From a virus: a stretch of DNA of 64,000 nt. This document shows positions 23,892 through 32,120 of this stretch, in pieces; position 1 is the stretch's first letter; every line of letters starts with the position of its first letter. The notes beneath the pieces were generated by a model that was not told the origin of the DNA, did not search any database, and was given only the letters and a program-made list of their open reading frames with translations. Location: positions 87,932 through 151,931 of IMG/VR virus record IMGVR_UViG_3300030090_007211; one strand, written 5' to 3'. The position numbers and the translations under genes were made by a program.

Positions 23892-23901
23892 TATAAATAT
23901 A
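23892..23901 (-). promoter_or_regulatory. TATATTTATA box before the ADP-ribosyltransferase-like gene
   Basis: Exact match, 4 bases before the ATG at 23885-23887. Confidence 0.45.
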
Positions 23902-23913
23902 TAAAAAATATGT

Positions 23914-24075
23914 TTAATCCCAATTAGGTATAGAGTAATACCTTTGTACCATTATTTTTTTTATCTGTGATAAATGTCTTGCATTGTTGAGTTTTAATCC
24001 GTATTCGAAACATATTTGTTTCATGTGTGGTAACAATTCACTAATTGTATGTTCACCTAAAGTTTTAATTGCCAT
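23914..24075 (-). CDS. Small basic protein (53 aa), unknown
   Basis: Read directly: ATG at 24073-24075, TAA at 23914-23916. Helical, basic second half (HLSQIKKIMVQRYYS). It overlaps the upstream gene's end by 11 bases. No family recognised. Confidence 0.5.
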   Translation of the reverse strand: MAIKTLGEHTISELLPHMKQICFEYGLKLNNARHLSQIKKIMVQRYYSIPNWD

Positions 24076-24220
24076 TCTTTTTTCCTTTTTCTATTAATAA
24101 ATGTATTATTTCTTTATAATCCAAATAAATTTGGTAATCGCTGGAGGAATCTAAAGGTTTACCGTCTTGTATACGTTGCACTATCAATTTTATTACTTCA
24201 AACGGTACTTCCTCCTTCAT
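24065..24220 (-). CDS. Small protein (51 aa), third copy of a small family
   Basis: Read directly: ATG at 24218-24220, TAA at 24065-24067. The segment LIVQRIQDGKPLDSSSDYQ aligns with FVLRIIAGDKMDSPEDLQ of 8186-8359 (and 7945-8121), sharing the hydrophobic start, Gly, Asp-Ser and Asp positions. Divergence is clear, so it is a distant paralog. Function unknown. Confidence 0.5.
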   Translation of the reverse strand: MKEEVPFEVIKLIVQRIQDGKPLDSSSDYQIYLDYKEIIHLLIEKGKKNGN

Positions 24221-24812
24221 TGTGTGTTAAAAAATTTTCTCTCTTCTCTAAATAACTATCAAAAGATTTACCAGTGGTATCAGAATCCCACATTATTTCT
24301 TCCCCATCATAAATGATGTCGGTTATCAAAGACTCTTCATAATTTTTAAATAAAATATCTTTTATTTTTATATGTAATTTCTTTAAATCCAATTCTTCAT
24401 CGTCTTCTAAATTCCAACCCCCATACATTATCCATCCTTTTTCATAAGATATAGAAGTGATTATATTACTGTTAGGATCAAAAGAATCAAATTCCTCACT
24501 CTCTACACTTCCTAAATGTGGCTCGTCTTCTAAATCCCATACATTGTCTAACATAATTTCTCTCTCACCATCCACTATTTTTACGTGACAATTAAATGCA
24601 GATGCACCATAGACATGAGTAATGTCATCACATTCATACCAATCAAATTTATCAGGTAAAATAGAATTAAGATCATAAGACATAATAACCCCTATAGGTT
24701 CGTCTCGGTTCTCCATTTCCTTTTCTAAAATGTCTATTTCTTCATCAGTAAATGTGCCCTGCACTAATTCTTGACCATACCCAACCACTTGTATACTAAT
24801 ATATCTACTCAT
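24198..24812 (-). CDS. Hypothetical acidic protein (204 aa)
   Basis: Strongly acidic soluble protein; opening MSRYISIQVVGYGQELVQGT looks beta-stranded and the C-terminal third is helical. It overlaps the small gene 24065-24220 by 23 bases. No domain recognised. Confidence 0.6.
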   Translation of the reverse strand: MSRYISIQVVGYGQELVQGTFTDEEIDILEKEMENRDEPIGVIMSYDLNSILPDKFDWYECDDITHVYGASAFNCHVKIVDGEREIMLDNVWDLEDEPHLGSVESEEFDSFDPNSNIITSISYEKGWIMYGGWNLEDDEELDLKKLHIKIKDILFKNYEESLITDIIYDGEEIMWDSDTTGKSFDSYLEKRENFLTHNEGGSTV

Positions 24813-24859
24813 AACTTTTTAGTAAAAATAAGGATTTATAATGATATAATCAAATAAAA

Positions 24860-26137
24860 TTATTTTTCTTTACCTTCTTCTTTTTCTAATTCCGTACCAA
24901 AAGGATTACCCTTAGCAATGGTAATCTTTTGTGAAAATATCTCATCATTTACACCCAAAACGTGTAGAAGATATAATCCATTAGATAATTTAGATAAATT
25001 TATTTTAGTTTCTTTAACCATACCAACAGTAGATGTATGAACAATACTACCTTTCAAATCATAGACTTTAATAGTTTTTGGGGTTATGTCCTCTCCCCAT
25101 TGTATATTAACTTCACCACTAGTAATAGTAGGGAATATTTTATAACCTTCTTTTATTAATTCTGGTGTATCTACTGGTGGATTGGGTGTAAAAGAATCTA
25201 TCATAGTTTGTCTGTAAGTATATAGAGAAGCTAACCCTCTTTCTACTTGTCCTTCAGTAAACATAACCATACATGAATCACCACAATAATCCATATATAT
25301 TTTAACTATTTCTCTTTCCGAAGGAGTACAATTACTGAAACTGGTATCGGGACATCCAGCATTAGGAAAAGTTGGGCCATCCTGTATACCTGTATCATCA
25401 ACACCGTCATCTCCACACCATGAAGCTCCTCCACCCCACCAAGGATGGTATAAATTTAACCAATGACCAATTTCATGAACTAAGACTCTCCCCATTGCGT
25501 AATTTGGACCATATGTCCATGGATACATTTTATTTCCGGTTACTGCATAATCAATTACATTACCATCTGTTAAAATTGGTCCACCAGGGAATTGAGAATA
25601 TCCTAAAAGTCCACCACCTAACTCAGCAACCCAAATATTTAAATAGAGTTTAGGATCCCAAGCATTTTTACCACCTAAAGAATCAAACTTAACTGCATTG
25701 TTACTATAACTAAAACTTAAGTTAGATGTATAGGTGCGAGTAATACCATTAGTAGGGTTACCACTTGGGTCAGTATGGGCTAATTCAAAACGTATTCCAA
25801 AATTACCCGGTAAATTTTTTAAGGTGTCTGTTAAAATAGTGGTATCACCATTTTCTAAATTAAAACATTCATTCAATACTTCTAATTGAGCATGTAATAT
25901 ACTATCATGTAAATTGTGTACAGTATCATGCCATACTACATGATAAACTACAGGTAAAACTATACTACCACTTTTTTTATGTCTATACTTTAAAAAATCT
26001 TGTAAATCCTTTTCAATTTGTTGATATTTTTTAGGGTTTGCATCGATAAATTTTTGGTTGTATTCATCTGCTCCACATACATGTTGCCCATTTATTAATA
26101 ATGGGATAAATAATAAAATAAATAATAGAGATCTCAT
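24860..26137 (-). CDS. Exported M43 metalloprotease with T9SS sorting domain
   Basis: 425 residues: signal peptide (1-17, ending NGQ); a pappalysin-like M43 catalytic domain with the zinc motif HEIGHWLNLYH at 221-231 and a Met-turn near 282-290 (IYMDYCGD); and a C-terminal T9SS type A domain at about 340-410 (INLSKLSNGLYLLHVL, FSQKITIAKG) followed by a short charged tail. It would be exported through Sec, moved over the outer membrane by T9SS, and cut proteins at the cell surface. The conserved Cys pairs around the zinc site (SWCGDDG, NAGCPD, SFSNCT) fit M43B. Family members are bacterial secreted proteases; a phage copy is unusual. Box at 26153-26162. Confidence 0.9.
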   Translation of the reverse strand: MRSLLFILLFIPLLINGQHVCGADEYNQKFIDANPKKYQQIEKDLQDFLKYRHKKSGSIVLPVVYHVVWHDTVHNLHDSILHAQLEVLNECFNLENGDTTILTDTLKNLPGNFGIRFELAHTDPSGNPTNGITRTYTSNLSFSYSNNAVKFDSLGGKNAWDPKLYLNIWVAELGGGLLGYSQFPGGPILTDGNVIDYAVTGNKMYPWTYGPNYAMGRVLVHEIGHWLNLYHPWWGGGASWCGDDGVDDTGIQDGPTFPNAGCPDTSFSNCTPSEREIVKIYMDYCGDSCMVMFTEGQVERGLASLYTYRQTMIDSFTPNPPVDTPELIKEGYKIFPTITSGEVNIQWGEDITPKTIKVYDLKGSIVHTSTVGMVKETKINLSKLSNGLYLLHVLGVNDEIFSQKITIAKGNPFGTELEKEEGKEK

Positions 26138-26152
26138 AATAGTTGTTTATTA

Positions 26153-26162
26153 TATAAATATA
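26153..26162 (-). promoter_or_regulatory. TATATTTATA box before M43 protease gene
   Basis: Exact match, 15 bases before the ATG at 26135-26137. Confidence 0.4.
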
Positions 26163-26184
26163 ACAACAACCTAGTTAATCCTAT

Positions 26185-26625
26185 TTATTTCTTCCCATTA
26201 TGTAAAACTAATGCAATATCAGGATTAGGCATTAACATAAGAAATGAATTTGCACTATCCGTAAATAATAAAAATTTATCCGAATAATGTAGGGACTTGA
26301 AATTTAATTTATAAACTACGTCTATACTGTCCCTATCTGCTTGTTCCACAGACCCATATTGTTCAAAAGTGCGAATAGTAGACATATCAAAAACTGCTGA
26401 GGGAGAGATCATTTGTAAAATTTTAGGATCTTCGCTATTAATAACTAAAAATTGTTTTTTACAAACTCTTTGAGTAATTATCTCACTATGGGTTTCACTT
26501 TCCCATTTATGTATAGTTTCACCTTCAGCATTAATCAATTCTGCATAACTCCACGCTTGTTTTAAGGATTGGGAAAAAATTAAATTACTTGTTAATAAAC
26601 ATAAGAAGACTATTATATTTTTCAT
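26185..26625 (-). CDS. Exported protein (146 aa), unknown
   Basis: The ATG at 26623-26625 begins a clean signal peptide (MKNIIVFLCLLTSNLIFSQ); a further upstream ATG gives ten unlikely extra residues. The mature part is about 127 residues, mostly beta-like with one Cys. No family recognised. It lies between the M43 protease and MarC genes and may be cotranscribed. Confidence 0.55.
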   Translation of the reverse strand: MKNIIVFLCLLTSNLIFSQSLKQAWSYAELINAEGETIHKWESETHSEIITQRVCKKQFLVINSEDPKILQMISPSAVFDMSTIRTFEQYGSVEQADRDSIDVVYKLNFKSLHYSDKFLLFTDSANSFLMLMPNPDIALVLHNGKK

Positions 26626-26661
26626 ATTCATACCTTTTTTAACAAAGATACACAAAATATA

Positions 26662-27240
26662 TTATAATACCAAATTAGTCTTTATCATTTTTATTGCAAT
26701 TGCAATAAGTATGATACCAAAAATCTTTCTTAGCATCATCATACCAGATTTACCTAATAGGTTGGATAGTTTGTCTGTACTCTTTAATGTTATATAAACT
26801 ACTAATAAATTTAATACTATACCTATTAAAATACTCCATGTAGAATAAAGAGATTTAAAAGATAATATAGTAGTTAAACTACCAGGACCAGCAATTAAAG
26901 GAAACGCGAGTGGGACAATAGAAGATCCTTTAGTATCTGGTTCAGTTTTAAAAAAAGTTAAACCTAACACCAACTCCAAACCCATAAAAAATAATATCAG
27001 ACCCCCTGCTACTGAAAATGATGCTACATCTATCCCTAAAAAAGATAATGCATGTTCCCCACTTAATAAAAATATAATCATAATACATAAAGACACGAGG
27101 GTTGCTTTAAGACTCTCTATCTTACCAAACCTTTGTCTTAAGTCCATTATAATGGGAATTGACCCAAATATGTCGATGATCGCAAATAGCGTCATACTAA
27201 TCGTTAATACTTCATTCCACATAATACCACTAATATCCAT
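26662..27240 (-). CDS. MarC-family membrane protein
   Basis: 192 residues with six hydrophobic segments; family features are the early IDIFGSIPIIMDL and PLAFPLIAGPGSLTTILS at about 110-127. MarC proteins (UPF0056) are inner-membrane proteins, once linked to multiple antibiotic resistance in E. coli but later found not to be involved; their transport role is unknown. Full-length for the family. A phage-borne copy may alter host envelope or metabolite export. Confidence 0.88.
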   Translation of the reverse strand: MDISGIMWNEVLTISMTLFAIIDIFGSIPIIMDLRQRFGKIESLKATLVSLCIMIIFLLSGEHALSFLGIDVASFSVAGGLILFFMGLELVLGLTFFKTEPDTKGSSIVPLAFPLIAGPGSLTTILSFKSLYSTWSILIGIVLNLLVVYITLKSTDKLSNLLGKSGMMMLRKIFGIILIAIAIKMIKTNLVL

Positions 27241-27261
27241 ATAAGAATTTTATTACTCTCT

Positions 27262-27465
27262 TTAAATATGCATCTCTAGCGGAAAAGTATCTAATTTATT
27301 AAGATTTTTTTTAGGTAAAATTATTGTATTTTTAAAAGTCTGAACGTCACCGATAATATAATTAATATAGGTTTCGTAACCAATTTTGTATCTTAATACA
27401 ATTTTATCATTAGAAGTTATATAAAAACTATGAAACTCCTTCAGGAATACCGACATTATTTTCAA
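27262..27465 (-). CDS. Hypothetical protein (67 aa)
   Basis: Small protein with alternating hydrophobic segments (FYITSNDKIVLRYKIGYE, YIIGDVQTFKNTIIL). It overlaps the dNK gene by 38 bases at its start; a start at Met4 (27456) would shorten this slightly. Reality is supported by the compact frame but remains uncertain. Confidence 0.4.
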   Translation of the reverse strand: MKIMSVFLKEFHSFYITSNDKIVLRYKIGYETYINYIIGDVQTFKNTIILPKKNLNKLDTFPLEMHI

Positions 27466-28051
27466 TTAAGTCAATAATATAATCTTTATCATTGGGGTTA
27501 TTAACAAAATCTAAATTATCTACATCAATAACTAATAGTTTACTCCAACTATATTCCCCAAAAAATACCTCATAATTACTATTAAGGTCATACCAGTAAT
27601 TAATACTTTGTTCTAGTTCATATTTTCTACCTCTACGTTTAATACGCTCAATAACATTTTCTGTTTTGATTCTAAGATAAACCATTAGTGTGGGAGGATT
27701 TACATGCTCCATCATATTATTAAAAAGATCGACATAGATATCATATTCCTTATCATTTAATTCTCCTTGATCCCTTAACATCTTAGCAAATATTCTATCT
27801 TCTACAATACTTCTATCCATAATAGAGGCAGGATGATGCATAGAATCTTTATACATTTCAAACCTTTTATTGAGAAAAAATATCTGTAAAGGGAAAGCGT
27901 ATTTTTCCTTATCATAATAAAATTTTTCTAATAATTCATTATCAAATACTGGTTCATGATATACTTTATAACCTAATTCATTAAATATGTTGCATAGGGA
28001 ACTTTTTCCCACTCCAACAACTCCCGCGATATTAATTACTTTATCTCTCAT
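27428..28051 (-). CDS. Deoxynucleoside kinase-like protein
   Basis: 207 residues with the P-loop GVVGVGKSS at 10-18, the DRS motif at 79-81 (MDRSIVEDRIF), and an Arg-rich lid at about 136-145 (ERIKRRGRKYE), the pattern of deoxynucleoside kinases. The family transfers the gamma phosphate of ATP to deoxynucleosides for dNTP salvage, which fits phage DNA synthesis. Which deoxynucleoside it prefers is unclear. No thymidylate synthase or ribonucleotide reductase is in the window. Confidence 0.85.
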   Translation of the reverse strand: MRDKVINIAGVVGVGKSSLCNIFNELGYKVYHEPVFDNELLEKFYYDKEKYAFPLQIFFLNKRFEMYKDSMHHPASIMDRSIVEDRIFAKMLRDQGELNDKEYDIYVDLFNNMMEHVNPPTLMVYLRIKTENVIERIKRRGRKYELEQSINYWYDLNSNYEVFFGEYSWSKLLVIDVDNLDFVNNPNDKDYIIDLIENNVGIPEGVS

Positions 28052-28105
28052 AGTTTCTTTTTAATAAACCTACACATAAGTTCTCATATTGTCAATTATT
28101 AAGCA

Positions 28106-28133
28106 TAAAAAAACCTCAAATAAATGAGGTTTT
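28106..28133 (-). terminator. Intrinsic terminator
   Basis: Complementary arms AAAACCTCA (28110-28118) and TGAGGTTTT (28125-28133) with a six-base loop; on the minus strand the stem is followed by a T-run (28107-28113). It terminates the minus-strand unit that includes the holin candidate at 28179-28343. Confidence 0.8.
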
Positions 28134-28178
28134 ATAAGGCTGGAGCTATCCTCCGAGCATTTAAATCTTTCGATCACC

Positions 28179-28343
28179 TTATTTTTTCTTCGCTTGGTAT
28201 GACCAAACTACACCTACTAGCGTCATTACCGCACCTACTACTTCAGGTACTACATCCGCATCCAGATATCCTTTGGTTACTAATGCACCACCTAATACAG
28301 TTAAGGTATGTCTAATTAGTCCATAAATTTGTTCTTTTTCCAT
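28179..28343 (-). CDS. Pam3-gp28-like putative holin (54 aa)
   Basis: Read directly: ATG at 28341-28343, TAA at 28179-28181. Charged ends surround hydrophobic runs; the sequence MEKEQIYGLIRHTLTVLGGA, later VVPEVVGAVMTLVGVVWS, resembles the small phage holins of the Pam3-gp28 type. Holins permeabilise the inner membrane at lysis. It is followed directly by a strong terminator, as if highly expressed. No endolysin is adjacent. Assignment is from memory. Confidence 0.65.
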   Translation of the reverse strand: MEKEQIYGLIRHTLTVLGGALVTKGYLDADVVPEVVGAVMTLVGVVWSYQAKKK

Positions 28344-28367
28344 AATTATGATTTTTAATTATTTTTA

Positions 28368-28535
28368 TTAGTTTAGAGTAACAGGTAAATTATAAAATAT
28401 TAATTCTTTGGGACCTGTTAACCCAAAAGGTCTTCTATATAATGTTTTACCCTTATCTGGACTCTCATATATCCATTTAATATTTGCAATCCAAGTGTGG
28501 GGAGTAAACTTCACTTTCTGTTTCTTGTTTTTCAT
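28368..28535 (-). CDS. Small basic protein (55 aa), unknown
   Basis: Read directly: ATG at 28533-28535, TAA at 28368-28370. Basic and Trp-containing (MKNKKQKVKFTPHTWIANIK). It overlaps the upstream 43-residue membrane gene by 59 bases in another frame, so one of the two may be a chance ORF. Confidence 0.4.
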   Translation of the reverse strand: MKNKKQKVKFTPHTWIANIKWIYESPDKGKTLYRRPFGLTGPKELIFYNLPVTLN

Positions 28536-28608
28536 TAGAAGTAGTTAATTCAATAATAGATGCTATTACACCTATAATAATTAATATCCAGAGTATTTTA
28601 AATTTCAC
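28477..28608 (-). CDS. Single-span membrane miniprotein (43 aa, GTG start)
   Basis: Read directly: GTG at 28606-28608 overlapping the stop of the upstream gene (GTGA); stop 28477-28479. Sequence begins KFKILWILIIIGVIASIIE, a membrane helix, then an acidic tail. The 28368-28535 ORF overlaps it by 59 bases, so certainty is limited. Function unknown. Confidence 0.4.
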   Translation of the reverse strand: MKFKILWILIIIGVIASIIELTTSNEKQETESEVYSPHLDCKY

Positions 28609-28844
28609 GAGTCATTAAGTTTAGATAATTCAATACATCTTTCAAAATCTTGTTGATCTTTAAAATAAGTTAATAAACTTTCAATGTCATTATTAGTAGG
28701 TGGTAATTCTATATTATGGGCAAATACTAACCCTTCACCACCTTTATTAACCATTAATTCTTCTAAAGTAGCATTTCCTACAATGACATCATAAGAATTA
28801 CACATCGCTTCATCTAAACTTTTTAATGCTTGTAACTCATCCAT
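28605..28844 (-). CDS. Hypothetical acidic protein (79 aa)
   Basis: Soluble protein with an end motif YFKDQQDFERCIELSKL; a similar pattern (KYFVSIEDYEMCDTVEKL) occurs in the protein of 30717-31028. This may be a short helical repeat seen in Bacteroidota phage proteins. Function unknown. Confidence 0.55.
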   Translation of the reverse strand: MDELQALKSLDEAMCNSYDVIVGNATLEELMVNKGGEGLVFAHNIELPPTNNDIESLLTYFKDQQDFERCIELSKLNDS

Positions 28845-28903
28845 AACCTAACTTTTAAACAAATATAAGATTATAAAATTATATTATCAATAGTTAATAA
28901 AAG

Positions 28904-29266
28904 TTATTTAAATATTGGAGAAAATAATAATACCATTTTATCTTTAATAATAAGGTGTCCACCTCCTCTTACTTCACACCATTGACCTTCTATATTGATA
29001 GAAAATTTTTTATCTTTAAAAATTAAAGGATAACCTTTAGTAATGGGAATAGATGTCTTCCTAAGAAATATACCTTTAGTTGTAGGGTAACTAGGCATCT
29101 TATATAATTTACCATGTTCACTTACCCATCCATTTGCAAATCCGTTAATATCTAACTGTTGAAATATTACTTGGTGTAGATGTATTTCTTTAGTATAAAC
29201 GAACGCAGGGGTTTGGTAATTATCCCTTACCAATATTAATCCGTTTTTATATGAAATACTATACAT
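28904..29266 (-). CDS. Hypothetical protein (120 aa)
   Basis: Predicted beta-rich (YSISYKNGLILVRDNYQT, SINIEGQWCEVRGGGHLII), without signal peptide or membrane span. It overlaps the PrsW gene's end by 8 bases. No family recognised. Confidence 0.55.
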   Translation of the reverse strand: MYSISYKNGLILVRDNYQTPAFVYTKEIHLHQVIFQQLDINGFANGWVSEHGKLYKMPSYPTTKGIFLRKTSIPITKGYPLIFKDKKFSINIEGQWCEVRGGGHLIIKDKMVLLFSPIFK

Positions 29267-30008
29267 CTTTGGAACTCTTTTTCCCTAGAGTCCTTCTGTA
29301 TTGAGTATTTAAATCACTTATACCAAATTTACATGTTATCAATCCTAAAATAATAAGTAATATCATAAATGGTATAGTAGTTTTTCCATATAAAGAAAGG
29401 TTAAAGTTCCATAAACCATGAATACTCGCCCCACATATTAAACCTATGAGTGTATAAATTAATTTACGTATTTTAGGGTATTTCTCCATAAAAACTCCAA
29501 ATACCGTTCTACTTCTGTTACCTAAAGAAGTTGCAATGTCTGATAAAGCATACCAGTAACCAACAAACATAGAAAATATCATATGCCCTAGTGTAGAAGT
29601 GAATGATCTTATTATTAATACATCTTCCCCATATCGATAAGTATAACTTAAGTTTTCATATAACGCAAACCCTAATCCTACCATACCTAATGATAACATA
29701 GTAGAAACAGGATGTTTACTCGTACTTTTTATACTTAAACTAACTAGTAAGAAAGCTAAAAACTTTGATAACTCTTCTCGTGGCCCAACAATAAAGAAAT
29801 GTTGTTTAAATGCGTCATACGCATTCATTTCAAAAAATGCTGCAAACATAAATACAAAAATAATTGAGAGTAGTCCACCAGCCACGTAAAATAGAGACTT
29901 CTTCAGATCGAAAGTCCCGTAAGGTGTTGTAAGGTATAAAATAAAAGCATAGATTAATGGAGGTAAGAGTGTCCATAATAATAATCCTATGTGAAATTCA
30001 ATAAACAT
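29259..30008 (-). CDS. PrsW-family intramembrane protease
   Basis: 249 residues with about eight hydrophobic segments. The family catalytic motifs are present: EExxK at 78-82 (PREELSK), FALYEN at 114-119 and His142 (STLGHMIFS). PrsW proteases cut membrane-bound anti-sigma factors such as RsiW of Bacillus subtilis, releasing an ECF sigma factor; this phage also encodes an ECF sigma factor at 527-1030, but no anti-sigma gene is seen, so a link is speculation. A TATTTATA box lies 5 bases upstream. Confidence 0.88.
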   Translation of the reverse strand: MFIEFHIGLLLWTLLPPLIYAFILYLTTPYGTFDLKKSLFYVAGGLLSIIFVFMFAAFFEMNAYDAFKQHFFIVGPREELSKFLAFLLVSLSIKSTSKHPVSTMLSLGMVGLGFALYENLSYTYRYGEDVLIIRSFTSTLGHMIFSMFVGYWYALSDIATSLGNRSRTVFGVFMEKYPKIRKLIYTLIGLICGASIHGLWNFNLSLYGKTTIPFMILLIILGLITCKFGISDLNTQYRRTLGKKSSKDV

Positions 30009-30075
30009 ACGATTATAAATAGGGATAAATGTTACCCTTCTTCTATTGCTTTTGTAAAAGTTTTGTAAGGAAGAA

Positions 30076-30300
30076 TTATTTTAATTTAATAGAAAGAGTA
30101 GTATTAGATAAAAAATTATACGTGGAAGATAACCCATAATCCACTAATGTTTCATCCACTATCTTCTTCATAGTGTCACTATGCCCAATTATAATATTAA
30201 CTTCACCAGTACCTTTCATTAAGTGTTCACCAATAAATTGATCCACTTTGCGAGGTACGTCTCCATGACGCACCCCATGCAAATCTAATTTATAACTCAT
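30076..30300 (-). CDS. Stand-alone Smr-domain protein
   Basis: 74 residues matching an Smr domain: LDLHGVRH at the start, VPRKVDQFIGEHL, then VNIIIGHSDTMKKIVDETL. The usual TGxG loop is replaced by IGHSD. Smr domains nick or bind DNA and RNA, in MutS2 and in ribosome-rescue nucleases. ATGA overlap with the phasin-like gene. Substrate unknown. Confidence 0.8.
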   Translation of the reverse strand: MSYKLDLHGVRHGDVPRKVDQFIGEHLMKGTGEVNIIIGHSDTMKKIVDETLVDYGLSSTYNFLSNTTLSIKLK

Positions 30301-30545
30301 TTTTTAAGTGTCTGTAAAAAAGATTCTACCTTTTCAATATTCTCGTTCAAAACTTCTGAATATTTTTGATTGGTAGTGTCTTTTAATTCATCTAATGACT
30401 TAAATAAATCACCCACAATATTTTTTCCTTCAGCATCTACTTGTTTACCTTTCTCTACTAAAGTATTAAAATTTTCTTTCATTTTGTCTTCTGTATGTTG
30501 TGCTAATCCTACACCTGCATACAAAACATTTTTTAAAGTTTCCAT
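30297..30545 (-). CDS. Phasin-like helical protein (82 aa)
   Basis: Fully helical and amphipathic: LKNVLYAGVGLAQHTEDKMK, FNTLVEKGKQVDAEGKNIV. The YAGVGLAQxTExK start resembles PhaF/PhaI-type phasin or apolipoprotein-like stress proteins of Bacteroidota. Phasins coat polyhydroxyalkanoate granules, but no pha gene is present, so a general surfactant or chaperone role is as likely. Sandwiched in an operon with ATGA and 13-base overlaps. Confidence 0.6.
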   Translation of the reverse strand: METLKNVLYAGVGLAQHTEDKMKENFNTLVEKGKQVDAEGKNIVGDLFKSLDELKDTTNQKYSEVLNENIEKVESFLQTLKK

Positions 30546-30730
30546 TTAATTATTTTTTCTCTTTTGTTATTTAATAGAAGTTGTAATTTGGAAAAAGAAT
30601 ATTCATCTCTAAACAAAATTCTAAATCCATCAATAAATTGTTGAGCCGCTTCTAATTGCATTTCATTTTCACAACTTTCTATTACTGCTACTGATTTATT
30701 TTCAGCATCTATTATCTTATATATTTCCAT
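30533..30730 (-). CDS. Hypothetical protein (65 aa)
   Basis: Small soluble protein, beta-like start (YKIIDAENKSVAVIESCENE) and a basic end (NNKREKIIKWKL). Overlaps neighbours by 13-14 bases, typical of this operon. No family recognised. Confidence 0.5.
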   Translation of the reverse strand: MEIYKIIDAENKSVAVIESCENEMQLEAAQQFIDGFRILFRDEYSFSKLQLLLNNKREKIIKWKL

Positions 30731-31028
30731 TTTTAATTTTTTTTCTTAATTTCTCCACAGTATCGCACATTTCATAGTCTTCTATAGATACAAAATACTT
30801 AACACATTTTTCTAAACTCTCATCCCAATTTTCTTTATCTACCATTAAAACCATCGTATAATCTCTTAAATTATTTATGATTTTGAATAATGTTAGATTT
30901 TCTATGTCATTTTCATATGCATGATCAATGTTCTTTACTATTTCACTATGTATATGATGTCTATTATTAGTTAATAAATTCTCCTCTTCTTCTTCAGTAT
31001 TAATAATAATTGTTGGTACTTTATCCAT
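30717..31028 (-). CDS. Hypothetical protein (103 aa)
   Basis: Acidic, helical; contains KCVKYFVSIEDYEMCDTVEK, similar to the end of the protein of 28605-28844. One-base overlap upstream (31028). Function unknown. Confidence 0.5.
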   Translation of the reverse strand: MDKVPTIIINTEEEEENLLTNNRHHIHSEIVKNIDHAYENDIENLTLFKIINNLRDYTMVLMVDKENWDESLEKCVKYFVSIEDYEMCDTVEKLRKKIKNGNI

Positions 31029-31270
31029 TAATTATAAATTGATGTTATTATTTCTATTTTTTTTATAATTTCTATACGTGCTTTAGGGTCATCAACTATT
31101 AATAATTGTTTTCTTAAATATCGTAAATCTTCCATGACTTTTTTATCACTTACCTTATCTATTTTATTATATTTTGGCATACGAATACTATTTAATTTTT
31201 TAAATTGTTTAATTATGTATATTACACCAATAAGTATAAGTAAAATTATTGATAAAATAAAATAAATCAT
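31028..31270 (-). CDS. N-terminally anchored membrane protein (80 aa)
   Basis: Residues 1-20 form a membrane helix (MIYFILSIILLILIGVIYII), followed by a basic, helical cytoplasmic part (KKVMEDLRYLRKQLL). ATGA overlap upstream. Function unknown. Confidence 0.55.
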   Translation of the reverse strand: MIYFILSIILLILIGVIYIIKQFKKLNSIRMPKYNKIDKVSDKKVMEDLRYLRKQLLIVDDPKARIEIIKKIEIITSIYN

Positions 31271-31740
31271 TTAATAATTTTAATTTTAAATAGTTTATAA
31301 GTGTAGAGTAAATGGAATAAACATATCAAAAATACTTGAAAGACTTCAAACATCATTAACCCACCAAAAAATAAAAGATAACCAAATAAAGACACTCTCC
31401 CAAATCCACTCACTCTTTTATCATTCCACATAGCATAAGTAGATGTTATAAAAAATATGACAGCACTACTATAATGAATAATAGGGAAATCATGCATATT
31501 AAATAATGCTAGTAAGATAAGAAAAAAAGAGGGATATTTCCATTCATTATTTCGATGTATCAACAATCCTATTGCTAATGTATTAAAAATAACTGTGAAA
31601 AGGATAGGGGAATGAGTATAATATCTACTATAACTTTGTTCCCACCCAAAATATAAAGGAAACCCAAACATAGCAATTACACCAATAGTGGATAGCACAA
31701 ATCGGGTAAATAAATTTAAATATGAAGGTAAATTTTTCAT
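31267..31740 (-). CDS. Multi-span membrane protein (157 aa)
   Basis: Four to five hydrophobic segments with Tyr/Phe-rich loops (YFGWEQSYSRYYTHSP). No family recognised with certainty. Promoter-like TATTTATTTATA sequence upstream near 31757. Confidence 0.6.
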   Translation of the reverse strand: MKNLPSYLNLFTRFVLSTIGVIAMFGFPLYFGWEQSYSRYYTHSPILFTVIFNTLAIGLLIHRNNEWKYPSFFLILLALFNMHDFPIIHYSSAVIFFITSTYAMWNDKRVSGFGRVSLFGYLLFFGGLMMFEVFQVFLICLFHLLYTYKLFKIKIIK

Positions 31741-31794
31741 GTAAAACTGGTTGGTTTCTATAAATAAATATGGAAAAAAACCAGTTTTTAAATA

Positions 31795-32088
31795 CTACAA
31801 AGATAAAATAAAATCTTTATATTCTTGATACTTGATTTTTAAATAATATTTAGATAATTCTTCCGCTTCTGTCAACCCAAAATACATCTCTTCTTGTAGT
31901 GCTCTAGATATCGCTTTTTGTAACATAAAACGGGTTTGTGAAAGAGTTAGAGATAATTTACGAGTATCACTCTCTTTCATTAAGGTAGGTCGTCCCTCCA
32001 TATCATTTACTACAGGATACCTACTATTAAAAAACTTTTCAGATTTTTTAAAAAAATTTTCTAGTTGTATGTTGGTATATAAAGACAT
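31795..32088 (-). CDS. Hypothetical basic protein (97 aa)
   Basis: The ATG at 32086-32088 (MSLYTNIQLENFFKK) is preferred; an upstream ATG adds ten hydrophobic residues of uncertain value. Basic, helical, soluble (LSLTLSQTRFMLQKAISRAL). Function unknown. Confidence 0.55.
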   Translation of the reverse strand: MSLYTNIQLENFFKKSEKFFNSRYPVVNDMEGRPTLMKESDTRKLSLTLSQTRFMLQKAISRALQEEMYFGLTEAEELSKYYLKIKYQEYKDFILSL

Positions 32089-32120
32089 ATTTGTTTGATT
32101 TAAACAAATATACAACAAAT

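Noticed and set aside
30297-30545. True polyhydroxyalkanoate phasin
   Set aside because: Similarity is limited to a helical pattern and a YAGVGLA start; no PHA synthesis gene is present, so only phasin-like is claimed.
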